Shown here: piece by piece, positions 1-8,825 of the stretch
How the letters are laid out: each line of letters begins with the position of its first letter
Position numbering within the stretch: position 1 is the first letter of the stretch
Assembly: GCA_963377175.1 (NCBI GenBank)
Contig: CAUJNA010002179.1
Coordinates: forward strand, 321,001-385,000
Direction of reading: 5' to 3'
DNA length: 64,000 bases
DNA from: Effrenium voratum
Lineage: Eukaryota; Sar; Dinophyceae; Suessiales; Symbiodiniaceae
Translations under genes and position numbers: made by a program
Notes under the pieces: model-generated
What the model saw: only the letters and a program-made list of their open reading frames with translations
Told to the model about the DNA's origin: nothing
Database searches by the model: none

Positions 1-2
1 AA

Positions 3-2843
3 ATTGATGATAATGAACAAATTGTTATTAGTAGAAAATTGAAAAATAAAGATGCTTCTTTTCATGTTGATTTATTAAGAGTTGATGATGAGGATTGCAG
101 TCATTATGTGTATATAAAAAGTTTGAGCAGACTTATTAATAATCAAAAAAGTAATCATAATGGTAAGTCCTATTTTTGTAAATATTGTAATCATGGATTT
201 AGAAATGAAGAATTATTAAATAAACATTATGATAGTGGATGCATGGAAGTTGAAGGACAACAAATAGTAATGCCTAAGCCTTATGAGAAAGTGAGTTTTA
301 AGCATCACTTCAAAAAGTTAAGATGTCCTTTTGTTGTATATGCTGATTTTGAATGTTTGACAGAGGAACTGAAAAAACCTGATGAAGATGAAGATAAAAA
401 CACTTTTTCTTATCAAGAGCATAAACCATGTGGTTTTATGCTTAATATGGTTAATGCTGTTGATAATACAAATTATGAATTTATGTATCGTGGTAAAGAT
501 GCTGTTGATGTGTTTTGTCAAAAACTTAATGAGATTAGGACAGAAGTAAAGGAGAAGATGGGAGAAAACAAAAAAATAGATATGACGCTCGGCAGAGCCT
601 CGCGTGACTACGCGACTGATGAAGACAAAGAAGATTTTAAAAATGCTAAAAACTGCTTTATTTGTGGGGATAAGTTTAGAATGAACTATAAGAATGCCAA
701 GGAAGCAGAGAAATATAGAAAAGTTAGAGACCATTGTCATTTTACAGGTAAGTATAGAGGTTGTGCTCATAATGTTTGCAATCTTAATTTTTGTAATAGA
801 TATTTTAAAATTCCAGTATTCTTTCATAACATGAAAAATTATGACGGTCATTTAATTATTCAAAATGCTGATAAATTAAGTAACAACAATAAAATAGGTG
901 TCATCGCTCAGAACAGTGAAAAATTTATTAATATCAGTTTTGAAAGTTTGAGTGTTAAAGACACTTTTGGGTTTTTAACTGCTTCATTAGATAAGTTAGT
1001 TTCAATGAGTAAGTATGACAATACAGATGAAGAAGATAAAAGTAAATGGTTATTGCGTGAAAACTGGAAAGATAATTTTAGGTTTAGTAGTAAAAATGAT
1101 TTGATTAAGAGTGAGAAATGTCTAGATTTGCTGACTGATAAAGGCGTTTATCCTTATGACTACATGAATTCATTTGATAAATTTGATGATGAGCAATTAC
1201 CGAGTAAGGATGATTTTTATAGTCAGTTGAGTGAAGAAGGTATAAGTGTTAACGACTATGAAAGGGCAAAAATTATATGGAAGCATTTTGACATTAAGAA
1301 TATGGGTGAATACCATGATTTATATTTGAAAACTGATGTATTATTATTGACTGACATTTTCGAAAATTTTAGAGATGTATGTATGAAATATTATGGATTG
1401 GACCCTGCTTATTATTATACATTGCCTAACTTTGCTTTTGATGCTATGCTTAAAATGACTGGTGTAGAGATTGATTTAATATATGACCAAGAAATGTATG
1501 AAATGATAGAAGCGGGACTTAGAGGCGGGATGTGTATGGTTTCTACTAAAAAAGTTGAAGCAAATAATAAATACATGGGAGAAGAATATGATAAAAATAA
1601 AGAAAGTAGTTATATTAACTATTTTGATGCTAATAATTTGTATGGGTTAAGCATGATACAAAAACTGCCATATAAAAATCTAAAATGGGATGATACATTA
1701 AAAGAAGAAGACATTATTAATTACAAAAATAATAATATTGGATATATTCTAGAAGTTGATTTAGAATATCCTAAAGAATTACACGATTTACACAATGACT
1801 ATCCAATGGCACCTGAGGTTATGAATGTTAAAGCCGACATGCTGTCAGATAAACAAATTGAAATTTATGAATTTTTAAATCATAAAAAACCTACGGATGA
1901 GAAAACAAATAAATTAGTATTGAATTTAAATGATAAAGAAAAATATGTAATCCATATAAGAACCTTACAATTTTATTTGAAGCAAGGGTTAAAACTTAAG
2001 AAAATTCATAGAGCAATTAAATTTGAACAAAAAGAAGTTTTAAAACCTTACATTGAGTTTAACACTGAGAAGAGGAAGAATGCTAGAAATGATTTTGAGA
2101 AAGATGTTTACAAATTGATGAACAATGCCATATTTGGAAAAACAATGGAGGATAAGCGAAAACATTTAGACTTTGAAGTTGTGAGTGATGAAACTAGATA
2201 TATGAAGTGTGTAAGTAATCCTAACTTCAAACATAGTCATATCATTAATGAAAATTTGGTTGGAGTTGAAAAGCAAAAAACAAAGTTGAAACTAGACAAA
2301 CCTATATTTATTGGGATGAGTATTTTAGATTTGAGTAAGCAACACATGTATAAATTTTATTATGACGTTATGAAGCCTAAATATGGAGATAATATTAAAA
2401 TGGTATATACTGATACTGATAGTTTTGTATTTCATACTAAAACCAATGACATTTATGAAGACCTTAATTCAATTAAAAAAGAATTAGATTTTTCAGATTA
2501 TCCTAAGGAACATAAATGTTATGATGATAATAACAAGAAAGTATTAGGTAAATTTAAGGATGAATTAAAAAGTAAAATAATAACAGGGTTTATAGCTCTT
2601 CGTCCTAAATGCTATGCTTACTCAGTTTATGGTGATGATAAAAAATATAAGAAATGTAAGGGAATAGCAAAAGGCACAGTAAGACGTCAAATGAAATATG
2701 AAGAGTTTGAGACGGTTTTAAAAACTAATGAGGTTATACATAAGTCATTTAATAGTATTAGAAGTAAAAACCACAGAATTTTTAGTATAACAACTAAAAA
2801 AATTGCTCTTAGTAGTTATGAAAAAAAAAAAAATATTGGATAG
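3..2843 (+). CDS. polB: Protein-primed-type family B DNA polymerase, 5' partial
   Basis: The frame is open to the left window edge, so the true start lies outside; the first in-frame TTG at 39 is used only for numbering residues here. A C2HC finger (C47, C50, H63, C68) comes first. The exonuclease motifs follow: YADFE with D103/E105, HNMKNYD near 264-269, and YLKTD at 429-433. Between ExoI and ExoII sits an endonuclease-VII-like zinc module (C206, C209, then DHCHFTGKYRG and a CN pair at 231-248). Polymerase motif A is D530 in DANNLYG, motif B is KLMNNAIFGK at 692-701, motif C is YTDTDS at 790-795, and K857-C-Y859 is the KxY motif. This order is typical of Polinton/Maverick, adintovirus and related polymerases, which replicate linear DNA by protein priming. 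All catalytic residues are present. The last codons run through a 13-A tract and hit a premature stop (see the next entry). AT-rich codon use sets it apart from everything right of 4.7 kb. Confidence 0.93.
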   Translation: MDDNEQIVISRKLKNKDASFHVDLLRVDDEDCSHYVYIKSLSRLINNQKSNHNGKSYFCKYCNHGFRNEELLNKHYDSGCMEVEGQQIVMPKPYEKVSFKHHFKKLRCPFVVYADFECLTEELKKPDEDEDKNTFSYQEHKPCGFMLNMVNAVDNTNYEFMYRGKDAVDVFCQKLNEIRTEVKEKMGENKKIDMTLGRASRDYATDEDKEDFKNAKNCFICGDKFRMNYKNAKEAEKYRKVRDHCHFTGKYRGCAHNVCNLNFCNRYFKIPVFFHNMKNYDGHLIIQNADKLSNNNKIGVIAQNSEKFINISFESLSVKDTFGFLTASLDKLVSMSKYDNTDEEDKSKWLLRENWKDNFRFSSKNDLIKSEKCLDLLTDKGVYPYDYMNSFDKFDDEQLPSKDDFYSQLSEEGISVNDYERAKIIWKHFDIKNMGEYHDLYLKTDVLLLTDIFENFRDVCMKYYGLDPAYYYTLPNFAFDAMLKMTGVEIDLIYDQEMYEMIEAGLRGGMCMVSTKKVEANNKYMGEEYDKNKESSYINYFDANNLYGLSMIQKLPYKNLKWDDTLKEEDIINYKNNNIGYILEVDLEYPKELHDLHNDYPMAPEVMNVKADMLSDKQIEIYEFLNHKKPTDEKTNKLVLNLNDKEKYVIHIRTLQFYLKQGLKLKKIHRAIKFEQKEVLKPYIEFNTEKRKNARNDFEKDVYKLMNNAIFGKTMEDKRKHLDFEVVSDETRYMKCVSNPNFKHSHIINENLVGVEKQKTKLKLDKPIFIGMSILDLSKQHMYKFYYDVMKPKYGDNIKMVYTDTDSFVFHTKTNDIYEDLNSIKKELDFSDYPKEHKCYDDNNKKVLGKFKDELKSKIITGFIALRPKCYAYSVYGDDKKYKKCKGIAKGTVRRQMKYEEFETVLKTNEVIHKSFNSIRSKNHRIFSITTKKIALSSYEKKKNIG

Positions 2844-2902
2844 ATAGTGTAAACTCACTTGCTTACGGCCATTATAAAATAAATTCTTTGAAAACGACTT
2901 AA
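2834..2902 (+). other. Out-of-frame C-terminal tail of the polymerase
   Basis: Directly after the A13 run (2821-2833) the -1 frame encodes about 22 residues ending in a segment with LAYGHYK. Related Polinton/adintovirus polymerases characteristically end with such a tail. The polymerase frame itself stops at 2841-2843. A one-base length error, a decayed copy, or slippage on the A run could each explain the split. The tail's own stop at 2900-2902 lies inside the 33-bp module upstream of the next gene. Confidence 0.7.
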
Positions 2903-2928
2903 AGAAATATTGACTTAATATATTAAGA
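2896..2928 (+). promoter_or_regulatory. 33-bp upstream module, copy 1 (putative viral promoter)
   Basis: This 33-bp sequence is identical at 3686-3718, and both copies end 5-6 bases before an ATG. It holds two GACTTA hexamers 16 bp apart and the perfect palindrome CTTAATATATTAAG. Strict identity at the same distance from two diverged genes points to a promoter or transcription-factor site. No transcription data are available. Confidence 0.7.
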
Positions 2929-2934
2929 GGAAAA

Positions 2935-3597
2935 ATGACACTGTTTAATTATAGTAAGTGTGAATGTTGTAATAATAAAAAGAATGATATTAATTTTACA
3001 TTGTATAACTTATTACCTGCTAATCTGTGTAATAAAATAAGTGAATATGATGTATATTGTAATCAATGCTGTATAACAAGAGACCTTGAAAAGTTGTTTG
3101 TTGAAGAATATAAGGATAAGGGATATACAAAGTTTCAATTAAAATTGAAATTCTTTATGAAATATCGAAAACGATTTCCTGTATATTTTTGTCATAAAAT
3201 TGATAGAGAGTCATTTGAAAAAGAACTTGATGAGTTTTTTAATAATAAAGATTTGATTAAAAGGTTTGGAGGAGAACTAAGCATTAAACCGTATAAATCA
3301 TTTGCTAAAGAATTTCGTGATTTGTTTGAAGAGATTGATTGGCATTTATTAAGCAAAGATAAAATAAACAAGGTCTTGAATGAATTTAGAATAACTAAAT
3401 ATCATGTATGGTATTACTACAACACTAAATATAAAGTATGTCTATTGCTGAATTTATTCTTTTGGGAATATATTTATTCAATAATAGGAAAAGACAATAT
3501 CAAATATATAGACATTGGTGATATTGATAAATATGTAGATTACATATTTGAAGACATATTGCCTGACTGTTATCTTAAATCCTTAATTCTTAATTGA
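2935..3597 (+). CDS. Zinc-ribbon protein of unknown function (viral cassette 1)
   Basis: A 220-residue ORF with ATG six bases after the 33-bp module. The N-terminus carries C9-x2-C12 and C42-x2-C45 (with extra C11 and C46), a likely zinc ribbon. In between comes a stretch LYNLLPANLCNKISEY that resembles the matching part of the ORF at 3724-4251. The rest is charged, AT-coded and probably helical (F/Y/K/D-rich), with no signal peptide or clear membrane segment. I do not recognise the family. Position directly downstream of polB and the shared flanks place it in the viral unit. A DNA-binding or late-transcription role would be a guess. Confidence 0.8.
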   Translation: MTLFNYSKCECCNNKKNDINFTLYNLLPANLCNKISEYDVYCNQCCITRDLEKLFVEEYKDKGYTKFQLKLKFFMKYRKRFPVYFCHKIDRESFEKELDEFFNNKDLIKRFGGELSIKPYKSFAKEFRDLFEEIDWHLLSKDKINKVLNEFRITKYHVWYYYNTKYKVCLLLNLFFWEYIYSIIGKDNIKYIDIGDIDKYVDYIFEDILPDCYLKSLILN

Positions 3598-3606
3598 AAT
3601 ATAATT

Positions 3607-3636
3607 ATAACATGTAAAATATTATATGCTATAATT
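3607..3636 (+). terminator. 30-bp downstream hairpin module, copy 1
   Basis: This sequence starts ten bases after the stop codon and matches 4265-4294 at 29 of 30 positions. ATAACAT and ATG(C/T)TAT can form a 7-bp stem around an A/T-rich loop; this copy has one weakened pair. The position after both cassette genes suggests transcription termination or 3'-end formation. Confidence 0.55.
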
Positions 3637-3685
3637 ATACTATACTTATGGTTAGTTTCTTAATTTTTATTAATGCCTTAAAAAT

Positions 3686-3718
3686 GACTTAAAGAAATAT
3701 TGACTTAATATATTAAGA
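3686..3718 (+). promoter_or_regulatory. 33-bp upstream module, copy 2
   Basis: Identical over 33 bases to 2896-2928, including both GACTTA hexamers and the 14-bp palindrome. Five bases separate it from the ATG at 3724. Sequence outside the module is not conserved between the copies, so it is unlikely to be merely a recent duplication of the whole intergenic region. Confidence 0.7.
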
Positions 3719-3723
3719 TAGAA

Positions 3724-4251
3724 ATGAACGGTGATAAAATCAATAATTATATCAATAAAAAATGCTATGCTTGTTGTCACTTCAAAAAAGAAAATATGGA
3801 ATTGTATAAATTAAATTTACCTAATGGAATAATAAATAATATTATTGATTATTCAATGGATGAAGAATATGTATGTGAAAATTGTAAAACCTGGAGAGAT
3901 AACCAAGCTATAATCAAATGTTTGTTGAGATTAAAAGGAAGACATAATATAAATGTAGAAGATGACATTTTGATATTTTTAACTGTGTATAAATTACCAC
4001 CTTACGTTTATGTTAAACAGTTTCTTAAAATCAGTAAGAAAAAATATGAAATGATTTATGATATATTAAGGATGTTGTGTCATAGTCAAAAGAAAGGAGA
4101 TGATATTAAAGAATATATCAAATATTATATTGAAATTTATAAAAAGTTTAATGTTAAAAATACAGTGAGAGACATTAATATTATTTTTAAAATGATGTAT
4201 GAAATAAATGAGATTTGTCAATTAAATTATTATCCTGTACTGAAATTATAA
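3724..4251 (+). CDS. Zinc-ribbon protein of unknown function (viral cassette 2), paralogue of the preceding ORF
   Basis: A 175-residue ORF. C14-x2-C17 and C51-x2-C54 bracket a segment with LYKLNLPNGIINNIIDY that aligns with the equivalent part of the 2935-3597 product, so the two are diverged paralogues. The C-terminal part is Lys/Ile/Tyr-rich and shows no motif I recognise. The same upstream and downstream modules flank it, so it appears to be an independently transcribed cassette. Its function is unknown. Confidence 0.8.
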   Translation: MNGDKINNYINKKCYACCHFKKENMELYKLNLPNGIINNIIDYSMDEEYVCENCKTWRDNQAIIKCLLRLKGRHNINVEDDILIFLTVYKLPPYVYVKQFLKISKKKYEMIYDILRMLCHSQKKGDDIKEYIKYYIEIYKKFNVKNTVRDINIIFKMMYEINEICQLNYYPVLKL

Positions 4252-4264
4252 TCATACTATAATA

Positions 4265-4294
4265 ATAACATGTAAAATATTATATGTTATAATT
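4265..4294 (+). terminator. 30-bp downstream hairpin module, copy 2
   Basis: Starts 13 bases after the stop of the second cassette gene. The ATAACAT/ATGTTAT stem is perfect here (7 bp, 12-nt loop). Confidence 0.55.
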
Positions 4295-4647
4295 GTAATA
4301 TATTTATCGTTTGTAAAGATTGAATTATTATAATTTGCTTATCTCTTTCAAAGTGCGTTGTTTAGACTTGGCATGCTTCTTCAATTTTTTCGTGCTTTGG
4401 CTGTTTGTTTTTGTTTTGTTTGATACTCTTATGATATTTTTTGTTAGTATGTTGCTTTGATTTTTGTTGATGTGTGTTTTTGAGTTTGGGTTCTTTGATG
4501 ATTTAGAGTGTTGCTGTTTTGTTGGTATGCTTGTTTGAATTATTTAATGTTGCATGCTGTGATTAAATATTTTTGTTGCTGGTTGTGATTATTTTTTTTG
4601 TTTGCTTGTTGTTCTGGATTTTGTTTTCTGTTTGTTGTGTTGCTGTT
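4295..4647. other. T-rich non-coding end region of the AT-rich unit
   Basis: About 350 bases dominated by runs such as TTTGTTTTG and GTTGTTG on the plus strand, with no reading frame of note. It may be the terminal region of the viral element or a decayed intergenic spacer. Confidence 0.5.
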
Positions 4648-4705
4648 GGAGAAAAAATAGTAGAAAGAATAATTCTTTGAATTCTCCTTTTACTATTTTT
4701 TCCCC
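4648..4705. repeat. Imperfect inverted repeat at the AT-rich/host junction
   Basis: The left arm begins GGAGAAAAAATAGTA and the right arm ends TACTATTTTTTCCCC, giving about 27 bp of near-complementary arms around a short centre. It sits where composition switches from AT-rich to balanced. It may be a terminal structure of the inserted element. Confidence 0.6.
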
Positions 4706-5032
4706 CTCCTCCCCCCAAACCCCCCAGTTGCCTGAAGACCATACGCGACCGACCCGTGGCACTGTTCGCAGTTGGCGATACGTCTCGTGTGGCAAAGACT
4801 TGGCGCGTCTGGTCGGCGAATGTGCTGAAGTCTAGACAGAGTCACGCCCCATTCTGTCACACATGTAGCGAACTGGTGAATTTGTATTCCTTGTGACAGT
4901 TTGCGCTCGCAGCGGTTCACGCCCTTAGCATAATAGCTCCGGAGCAAGCAAGGTACCCACGGCCGTGTCAAGCCCCTTCTTTTCTCTTGAGCGGCGGCGG
5001 ATCGCATGGCTGAAGTGAACGCTGATCCCCAC
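4693..5032 (-). CDS. Exon 3 (last visible) of an unknown three-exon host gene
   Basis: It begins right after the AG end of the family C element and continues the frame of the upstream exon: the codon split across the junction reads AGG. The frame stays open about 113 codons (motif MRSAAAQEKRRGL early, then a Cys-rich part with CERK and CEQCHG). It stops at a TAG inside the junction inverted repeat. The early part is well supported; a donor such as the GT near 4738 could end the exon sooner. Product not recognised. Confidence 0.5.
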
Positions 5033-5153
5033 CTAGGTCCTCCAATAAAAAAAGATTAGAATAAGGGTACCCTTTTTTTCTGTGGTCTACTTTAGTAGGG
5101 GACTCCTCCCCAAAACAAGTTGGTGAGAAAGGGCACCTAGCTGGGGGACCTAG
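5033..5153 (-). mobile_element. Family C element C1, behaving as a spliceosomal intron (introner)
   Basis: The ends are CTAG-GTCC (5033-5040) and GGAC-CTAG (5146-5153), with inner inverted repeats around CCCCCAG. On the minus strand the intron would run from 5149 (GTCC) to 5033 (CTAG), 117 nt. Removing it leaves exactly one CTAG and restores one open frame across both flanks. It therefore looks like a TIR element whose tips supply the donor, the acceptor and a duplicated target. Confidence 0.75.
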
Positions 5154-5336
5154 CCACCCACCCCAAAAAGTGGCGTTGCATGAGGCGTGCTTTATCCACA
5201 TTGCGCGCCAATCTGGGCTTGGTTTCTATTGGACGTGTCGACATGTCATTTACATGGAGATTTATGGCCACCCACGATTTTGGAGGGCGGTCCTCATCAA
5301 TAGTCATACCTATATATTTGGATCCACCTGAGGGAC
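5150..5336 (-). CDS. Exon 2 of the unknown three-exon host gene
   Basis: The AG acceptor at 5337-5338 is followed by G; 187 nt are open in the frame set by exon 1. The product includes SKYIGMTIDEDRPPKSW and LARNVDKARLMQRHFLGW, a mixed charged/hydrophobic sequence typical of real coding DNA. It ends with phase 2 at the CTAG copied by the C1 element. I cannot place it in a family. Confidence 0.6.
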
Positions 5337-5405
5337 CTCGACATTGATTCTACACCCCCACTCTGTAGTATCTCAGTAATAGGATACAAAATACAAAGCT
5401 TTTAC

Positions 5406-5564
5406 CTTGAAATCTCGACTGGAAATGGGAACCAATGACAAAACCAGCAGGATCTGTTGAACCGGCGAAGACCAATCTAAACTGTTGATGTTCCGCAGGT
5501 GGAGCATCTAAAATGAAGTCCCAAAAACCATCGGATGGTAAGTGCGTAGCCCCAGGTTGGGATC
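5406..5564 (-). CDS. Exon 1 (first visible) of the unknown three-exon host gene
   Basis: It runs from AG|G at 5565-5566 to AAG|GTAAAAG at 5405, an excellent donor, and is separated from exon 2 by a 69-nt intron. It encodes HLPSDGFWDFILDAP and FRLVFAGSTDPAGF. The phase (one base left over) matches the two bases needed at the start of exon 2. Earlier exons must exist upstream, perhaps at 5960-6065. Confidence 0.6.
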
Positions 5565-5827
5565 CTCAATGAACCTCAGTCTAACCTCAAATGAGGTCCA
5601 ATCAAGCCTTGAGGGATGCTCCCAAACTGGAAGGGCGGAAAACCCAAAGAATCCAATCTCAGATAGCATTTAACAGACAAAAAAGGAAGATATGTTCCGA
5701 TTCTGGTCCATATAGGGGTAGGATGTTAAAATAACTCGGGACCCCAAATGGTGGACATCAGAGTTTGGTGTAAATTTACGTCCCCCAATCATTTGGGAGG
5801 GTATTCCTTATGCAATTTCTACCCATA

Positions 5828-5947
5828 CTGTGGATGGAAGAAAACCTGCACCACCTAAGAAACCCTGGAATGGTGATTCCGCTGCAAACACAACAAACAA
5901 TAGCTTCCCATGGTTTCAAAGTGGTGCAGGATGTTGTCCATCCACAG
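5828..5947. mobile_element. Family A TIR element A1
   Basis: Type copy of family A: CTGTGGATGG at one end, CCATCCACAG at the other, TA on both sides. The interior carries ACCACCTAAGAAACCCTGG, CAAACAA and a second half with GTGGTGCAGG. It is about 120 bp with no coding capacity, so a MITE with TA target duplication. Confidence 0.85.
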
Positions 5948-5959
5948 TATGTAGTCTAC

Positions 5960-6065
5960 CCTAAATATTAGATTGTTTTGTCTGCGCAAGTTGTACATGC
6001 AAACTACGATCGCGGGAGCCACGCAAAGTAGTAAACGTCCACCGTCTACGGAGATCGCGCGGGAA
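5960..6065 (-). CDS. Possible exon upstream of the unknown gene
   Basis: About 35 open codons reading RAISVDGGRLLLCVAP and NLRRQNNLIF, ending at a possible TTTAGG|GTAGAC donor just before family A copy A1. Support is the coding look and position only. Confidence 0.3.
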
Positions 6066-6139
6066 TGCTAAAATGCATCTGCTGCCTGAAAAAGCTGTCT
6101 TTTTTGGGGTGCTTCAGAAAAGCCTGGTGTCTCCAACAG

Positions 6140-6232
6140 TCAAACTTTCTTGGCGCGGCCGTAACTCTCCATGGCAAAGCTGTACTCGTTCAAGGTAGTG
6201 ATGCTCATATACTTCTGCTGCGAATCTTCACA
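6140..6232 (-). CDS. Possible exon, SQQKYMSITTLNEYSF segment
   Basis: CTCAAG acceptor at 6233-6238, then 30 codons (CEDSQQKYMSITTLNEYSF..) and a TGA. The composition is convincing as protein, but I do not recognise it. A GC donor within the last codons (ESYG) would fit the splice habit seen elsewhere. A second open segment (6380-6490, minus) is too ambiguous in frame to call. Confidence 0.3.
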   Translation of the reverse strand, partial: CEDSQQKYMSITTLNEYSFAMESYGRAKKV

Positions 6233-6599
6233 CTTGAGAAGCCCTCTCCAAACAACACCCTTCGGAAGCTCACAAAAATGCAAGACTCTTTCGGTTCGGA
6301 GGAACGTTTGGACACGATTCTGCAGGTTGGTCGCGATTCTACAGGTTTGTTTGCCGGAAGAACTCGCCCAGCACCTGCAGTTCGGCCAAGCGAGTCCTTT
6401 GGCGCACGTCTTCCGGCGCGATCTCAAGTGCTATCTCTCTGACTGACAAATCTCGGTCCAATCTCTCGAGCGACCTCCTTGTGAACCCTTTTGCGAAATA
6501 TCTCAAGCAAATGTACCGGAAAAATCCTGCGCCATGTTGTCGGGCACAATACACCCCTTGAATTGCTTCGATGTTGATGTAAAAACGAGTCTCAACCAG

Positions 6600-8240
6600 T
6601 TCAGACTAATTTCTGCATTGGTCGAAGACCAGATAACTGAATATGGGGACCGTCCGTAATTGCGTGTCCAAAACTTATGAACTGCGAAAGGCCGGCGATT
6701 GGACCGCGAAAGAGCAACACAAGTATCGTGATTTTAGGTCCATGTGCTTCGATCGGGGTTCCGACGCACGTCTCGCTCATTTTGAGTGCACGGGCTCGCA
6801 CAAAAAATATCCTCCAATCTTGACGTTGATTTCGTTTGCGCAGGCCCAGGCTGCGCGTTCCGAATCTGCTTTCTGGCAAGGGTTGGAAGCTGCAAACCGA
6901 AGGTTCGCCGCCGAATTCCGCGCTTGGACCGCGGTTGGACGGCGATTGCACGGCGATTGGACGAGTTCCACCAGTAAGCCTCTGCCCAGTTCCTTTCTTC
7001 CTGTGTCCTGGTGTGGATGGAGGAAGCCCAGCGCTTGAGACAAGACGACGAAAAACAACACACAAACAGCAGCGATGCTCAATGCTCCTCCGCGATTGGA
7101 CCCTGTGAGATTGCGATTGCATCGCGATCCGGCGATTGGCGCTGGTTTGCTTACGCCGTAGGCCACCTCAACGGTGACCAGTTGCCAGAGACCATCCGCG
7201 GGGAAGCGCAGAGGCCTTTCAACCTCAGCGCCTTGGCGCGACGAGACGGCCGCACCCGGAATCTTTGGCACCTCTTCCGCCGGATACGTCCAAACAAAGT
7301 CACGCTGTCTCTCAAAGCGGTGGACCGCCCCTTTTGGGGCAAACCCTGAGGCTGATTGGCTTCAAACACAGGGTACTCTTTCACCTTCGTTAGGGAATCT
7401 GAAACGAAGCGATCCCCTGATGTTGGGACATATCCACTGGTTTTCAGCCCGCAGCCTTTGGTCCCGCATTCAGCTTGAGCTCCACTCATTTTCTCCCATG
7501 CACGCGTATCCGGTCTATGGTCCCCACCTCCAAATACCTGCTCTCTGTTGCCTGTCGGGGTGTTTTTGGTGGGGGTGCTGATGTCAACTCTTGAGTCCAA
7601 AAGGTGTATACCCTAGAAATTGGGGCGCCACGTTTTCCATCAGGGTTCGCAGGCTATTTGGAGCTGGGCGAGAAAACAAATCAGCCTGGACCAACTTGGC
7701 TTCCCGAGCTCTCAATCGGAAGCGCCATCCAAATCTGATTTGTCTCGACTCTCCCGCCTGGTGCGGGGGCCTATGGGTGAAAGCCTTGCTCCCTTGAAGG
7801 CGCTGATGGGCGCCCTGTGGCTTTTTTGGCCTAAGCCGCACAAGGCAACGGCTCATCTTAGGAAAGCGGAGCGCTCCTTTGCGGCACAGGAAGCTGGAAT
7901 CTTAAAGTGACGAAGACTGGTCAAGCAACTCCCTTCGTGGGTCATCATGCTTCTCTTAGGGTGATGATGGTTGTCTAATTCTCCATGAAAGGGTCCATAA
8001 CCATCCATAGCAACCACCAGTTGCTTACTGGTCTTTTACCGTGTCTATGGCTCAGCCACTCAAACAAAACAAGTCCCCTTTGTGCATTCTCCAGCCGGAT
8101 CCTTCCGGACGCGGAACTCCGAATCGCTCGGACGTCGAATCGCGGGCCGAAGGACGTTCTGTACACGTCACACGCGAAACCCAAAAGGCGTCTCCCCTTT
8201 TCCGGGCGTCAATTGCAAACCTGCCGAAACCTGCCCAGGA
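6600..8240. other. No recognised gene; GCGATTGG-rich tract inside
   Basis: Between about 6,690 and 7,150 the word GCGATTGG and close variants recur at least six times with irregular spacing (near 6694, 6952, 7093, 7131), producing open frames on both strands. The rest shows no exon pair I can support. A related GCGAT(C/T)GGACC-rich patch lies at 37,770-37,880. Confidence 0.4.
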
Positions 8241-8242
8241 AG

Positions 8243-8365
8243 GCTTGCTTGACGTTGGAACGGGAGCAACCATGCAAATCTTAGCAGTCAAGCGGATTTG
8301 GATTTCAACCTTCATGAAACACCATCATGTAAAATGCTTCCCAACAACCACCATGGAAGCGCGAT
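8243..8365 (+). repeat. Family K dispersed repeat, copy 1
   Basis: Shares TTGACGTTGGAA, GGGAGCAAC, GCAAAATG-like words and AACAACCACCATG in the same order with 17233-17345. The two copies are diverged; no inverted ends are seen. Confidence 0.5.
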
Positions 8366-8588
8366 CCGGATCTTTTTTTCCTGAGAGCCGGATCTTTCGA
8401 GACGGGCGGTCCGCCCGAGAAACGGGATCCCCGACCCCCAAGACGGGGCGCGCCGGCGAACTCCGGCTCCGTCTCACGCCTTGCTCCAAAGGCCTGGCAG
8501 CGCGCGCAACGGGGGAATGAAGGGACCTGGACCCTCACACTGCCTATGTTTTTTTATTTTTATTTTAGTATGAGTATATAACCAAAAA

Positions 8589-8589
8589 C

Positions 8590-8620
<31 letters not shown>
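8589..8620. repeat. (AAT)n microsatellite
   Basis: About ten uninterrupted AAT/ATA triplets. Confidence 0.95.
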
Positions 8621-8825
8621 TAGGGCAACAACCCAGTCTTTAGTTGGAATTGCAAGGGTGTAGGGAGCCCCACAGGGGAAGGAGCACTTTGACGGTGAAC
8701 ATATATCCCCTCTTAGGATATGGATTTGCCCACATGGAAGATATCCTCCCTCCCACAAACATAGCGCCTGACGGGGGGTCCCTTCAAAAGGAAACTCATC
8801 TTCTAGGTACCTCCCCACCAGCGGA

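Noticed and set aside
318..851. 177-codon minus-strand frame
   Set aside because: It is the complement of the polymerase coding region.
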